This document shows positions 60,735 through 64,000 of a stretch of DNA of 64,000 bases, piece after piece. This DNA is from Gibbula magus. Taxonomy: Eukaryota > Mollusca > Gastropoda > Trochida > Trochidae. The notes below the pieces were generated by a model. It saw only the letters and a program-made list of their open reading frames with translations, had not been told where the DNA came from and did not search any database. Within the stretch, counting starts at the first letter, position 1. Each line of letters opens with the position of its first letter. The position numbers and the translations under genes were made by a program. The stretch is from assembly GCA_936450465.1 (NCBI GenBank), contig OW388304.1:6082700-6146699 (forward strand), given 5' to 3'.

Positions 60735-61440
60735 CCACAATGGGCAATTTCAACCTGCTCCGATTACTTCTCTTCCCTAACCCCCGTGCAAAACTCATAT
60801 CAGATTCCTCCATACCCCCTGTTGTACCCGAAAATGTTTACATACAATTTTCAGGCAAATTTGTTGCCCTATTGTCGTGGGACTCAACAATGCATCCTTG
60901 GCAAAGCCCATGCCCTCTAGGTCCCGCCAATGCTGTATATGTTAAGTAAACTTTATTGAAGTCTGCTTAGTCAGAGTAATTATACGTCCATCACTTAGCA
61001 ACCTTCCCACCCAGACACTTCCCGCAGACTATCAATCTCAGCGGGTCCCCCTGGTAACTCGAGCCCCGCCTAGTAACTCGATTTGAAATGTCTCCATTTT
61101 AATTTGGTTTACATAGTCTTAACTTATTTTCTATCCAAACAGAAAGTGTATTGTGCGAGGTGCTTGTGAAGGGGCTGTTGATGCTGGATAATAGGACAAT
61201 GTTAACTATGTTACACGTATAATCACGGCACAATTGACACGACAACTTACACACTCATGTCTTCCCCCTTGTTTGGTTAGAAAACATGATCTCATCCACT
61301 TAGCTCTATGTGACACCCTGATAATATCGGGTAATCCTGCCTTGAGACCTATCTACGTGTCCCCAGGCCCGTCCGGGACCAGCCAGGCCTACAGGGATAA
61401 CTGTTATGTCAAAAACAACAGGTCCTAGAACATCCCCTTG
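60735..61440. other. Further GC-balanced noncoding stretches
   Basis: Blocks at about 60,740-60,945, 61,010-61,090 and 61,300-61,435 are richer in C and G than the AT-rich gaps between them. Overlapping short frames show no domain. Confidence 0.22.
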
Positions 61441-62095
61441 CATCATGCCTACTCAACTGTAAACTAAATTGTAAACAACAACAATGTCAAAAACGGTTTT
61501 AATCTAGTTTTTTAAGTTGTAAACGTAAACAACATTAGTGTCAAAAACATTAGTGTCTTTACCAACTTAATCAAAGTGCACAAATGTAAAGTAAATAAAA
61601 TTGTTAAACAGTGTCATCTAATTTTCTCATTATAAATCAACAAAAACATGACATATCTCATCTCCTTGAAAAACAAGATTTTCTTGATAACAACTTCTTT
61701 GTTGTAAACATACACAACTTTTAATCTTAAGCAAGTATAAGCTTACTCTATTGTCAGGAGGAAAGACAGCCAAGTCTACTTTAAATGAAAAGTTGCCTGA
61801 AAGTGATCAGGTTAACGAAAAAAATATTTTCACACTTTTTTAAATTTGTCAATAAAATTCACAAAAAATTTTAACTTTAAATTCAAATAAAATTACAGAA
61901 TTTCACGATTTCACACGGTAAAAAATGAGTGTCAATCTAGGTATAAGTATACCATAGTAACATCTATGTTGGTCTGAACTGACCCCACATTGGGTCAGTG
62001 CTTAAGTTCACCATCAAATGATAAAATTTGGAATAACTACTAAGAAATTTCACACAGTTCTAACATCAGTACCAAAATGTTAATTGAAAACAATT
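61441..62095. other. AT-rich intronic DNA with an element fragment
   Basis: 61,668-61,722 ('tgataacaacttctttgttg' and 'acaactttt') belongs to the same dispersed family as 2160-2245. Short 'gtaaac...aacattagtgtca' duplications lie at 61,490-61,560. Confidence 0.45.
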
Positions 62096-62099
62096 GAGT

Positions 62100-62460
62100 G
62101 TTTATCGAGGATCAAGTATATTGCATCAATCATCCAGTTTAGGCTCGGACACAAACCTTCTGTAGAGAGATGGAAATGTGGGTATCAAGCTATAATGAGC
62201 GATCATTAGGCTCGGAATTACCGCCTCCATTTTAATTGGGCAAGGACAGATGCTGAGAGACACAAAGAGGGCGTGGCCTGGCCATCTGTCCTCGTAAGTT
62301 TGTCCTCATGTGATCGTATTGTCAGTACTACATAACTGTCTCTTCCTATGGGAGCTCCACACCAAAGAGCTTCTACTATTGTCAAGGCAAAATTTTCAAA
62401 GGACACTTTTGATCTTATGGTTTAAATTTTCAAAGCACTGACGAGGAGATGTTTGCGACC
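62100..62460. other. GC-balanced island, possible conserved noncoding DNA
   Basis: Non-repetitive, with 'gagggcgtggcc' (GC/KLF-type) and 'ccattttaattggg' words. A 62-codon minus frame has no recognisable content. Confidence 0.22.
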
Positions 62461-64000
62461 TCTAGTGATCTTGTGGACAATAGGGGTCAATACGAGAGGT
62501 GTAATTTGGGCCGTGGAACAAGGCAATGATCTGATAAACTATGAATGTTATGTGTTTGTGATACCAAAGACTTGTAATTTGGAGGGGGACAAAATGTGGC
62601 CTTTCAGGAAACACTATAACAATTTGTTACTAAGAAATAACGCTGTAATTTGTACAAGGTTTCGTGTTGTTAACTTCTTTGTACTCAACTATAACCGGAG
62701 GGGAGATATCCACCTGTTATTAAATGACGATAGATTAGAGTCCCAACTCCTGCATCAGAATTTACTCAACATATACATTGAAGAATCTGTCAAGCACCAG
62801 GTTCTACAGTAATTAATGAATTAACGTTCTCGATAATCAGCACCAACACCGGGTTATGTCATAAGGAAAGTCCGCCAGCCCGGAACCTGGTAACTTTTGG
62901 TCCAGGTCGTAACAGCTTGAGGTTTTTCTTCAATTTTGCTATTAAATTGACGAAATTACACTTTGGGGCTGGCGGCTTTTCAAGATAATTTTTATACTCT
63001 GCCAACACCTAACCTCTCTCTTGCTACAAGTCCATATATTTTCACAATGAATATAAATATCTGATTTAAAAATTGCAAAACAAATTTGTTTTCATTTATA
63101 TATTTACAATAATGTTCACTGATAATTCTTTACAAGTAAATTAATTTGAAATTTTAAGGTCAAAGGTTTTAGCCAACCTATGTACACGCAGTTAAATAAA
63201 ATGATAACCTTTTTGTTTAAAAAGATTTGATTACTTAATTTACCTTGTTTTCGTACAATTTAAAGTTATTGGACCCGCTAATTTTCAGAATATTTCATAG
63301 ACAGATTGTAAATGCCGAGAAACCAGTAGCAAAGTCTTCTACTCGATCATTGTCGATAGAGGAGACAGAACAGTGCAAGGGAGGTAACTCTTCTCAACCA
63401 CAACTTGATTGAAGAGCTTGGCTGACTACATGTGTGAACCTAATGAATAAAATGATTGTTTGTTTACAGTTAACTGCTTCAAATTATCAACCTGAAAATG
63501 TTTTTATACTTTTATTATCATCTAAGGATTTAGATAATCAATATTCATATTAATCATGAATATATCTGAAAAGCATTACGAAGCAAATATAGATGTATTT
63601 TATGATTCCAAAAATAGCATAAAAAGATCTTTTGTTAAAGCATATGTTGCTTTCTAAATGAGATAGCATTTCATTGCTTATAATTAAATGAATTCTGTTT
63701 TATAATTATTTAATCAACTAATGCACTGACCTGCAATTAATACAACTATAAATTAAACATCAAATTATGAATGCATTTAATAATTTTGTTAAAACATATC
63801 AATGAATTGATTATGTTTTTAAAAATGATCTAATATACAAATACATTCATTGATATAGCTGAATTAACTATTAGTCAAGATCTGACATAAATATAAAACC
63901 AAGAGCTTATACGATATCATAAAATTGTAAATGCACTATTTGTTAAAAAGATAAACATGAATAAATTTTGTATTCAACCCATCGATTAACTGTGTCTAAG
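62461..64000. other. AT-rich DNA to the right edge, no feature seen
   Basis: A 119-codon plus-strand frame (62,453-62,812) has plausible composition but no recognisable domain. 62,865-62,975 contains an inverted 'ccgccagccc/ggctggcgg' pair. The last kilobase is strongly AT-rich. The preceding ANKS1-like exon is not visible here. Confidence 0.35.

Noticed and set aside
62453..62812. 119-codon plus-strand frame near the right edge
   Set aside because: No domain recognised and composition like flanking DNA; long enough to occur by chance in this window.
54242..64000. Additional ANKS1 exons upstream of the terminal exon
   Set aside because: Scanning the minus strand for PTB beta-strand or SAM-like sequence with splice sites gave no convincing candidate, so none is listed.

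Overview
The window reads as AT-rich, repeat-rich, intron- and gene-poor nuclear DNA of an animal, most likely a marine mollusc. Three things point to an animal: the terminal exon of an ANKS1-type PTB-domain gene, a DD34D mariner element and other metazoan transposon families. The mollusc inference is weaker. It rests on the look of the tRNA-derived SINE at 55.0-55.3 kb and on dispersed families that I recall being common in gastropod and bivalve genomes (the 'aacttctttatt...cgtttcg' palindromic family, the gene-poor 160-base tandem family and the TIR elements). No ordinary multi-gene layout, prokaryotic operon or CRISPR array is present. Nearly all long open frames are accidental or run through tandem arrays.

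Layout. 0-7.4 kb: AT-rich DNA with a ~110-base tandem repeat, short CRE-containing tandem repeats, two or three palindromic MITE-like elements and long trinucleotide arrays. 7.4-20 kb: mostly single-copy DNA with a 30-base minisatellite (10.85-11.78 kb), a hAT-type MITE with 8-base target duplication (12.6-13.1 kb), GC-balanced islands that look like conserved noncoding DNA (14.6, 15.3-15.85, 16.2-16.4, 19.6-20.0 kb), and a decayed LINE reverse-transcriptase fragment (18.67-19.04 kb) that runs into tandem repeats. 20-25 kb: single-copy DNA with one compact CCAAT/GC-box/CRE cluster near 23.55 kb and a LINE 3'-tail-like fragment. 25.0-30.6 kb: a cluster of three unrelated minisatellites (28, 32 and about 26 bases), the last one split by a 1267-base mariner element whose transposase frame is broken twice. 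31-38.7 kb: a GC-balanced island, a SINE-like fragment, a 1.9-kb composite inverted-repeat element with palindromic ends, and several MITEs. 39-45 kb: a 35-base minisatellite, a foldback, a fossil Tc1-type transposase and two blocks of a ~160-base tandem repeat. 45-54 kb: AT-rich DNA with one MITE, an ~85-base tandem array and a GC-balanced island.

The one host gene piece I can support is the last coding exon (54,242-54,415, minus strand) of an ANKS1A/ANKS1B-like gene. It encodes the C-terminal helix of the PTB domain and a short charged/serine-rich tail. I found no further exon up to the right end, so the 54.4-64 kb stretch, with its SINE, MITE, tandem repeats and noncoding islands, is probably intron of that gene. 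The CNE-like islands could be regulatory DNA for this or a neighbouring gene, but that is inference only; nothing here proves a working system.
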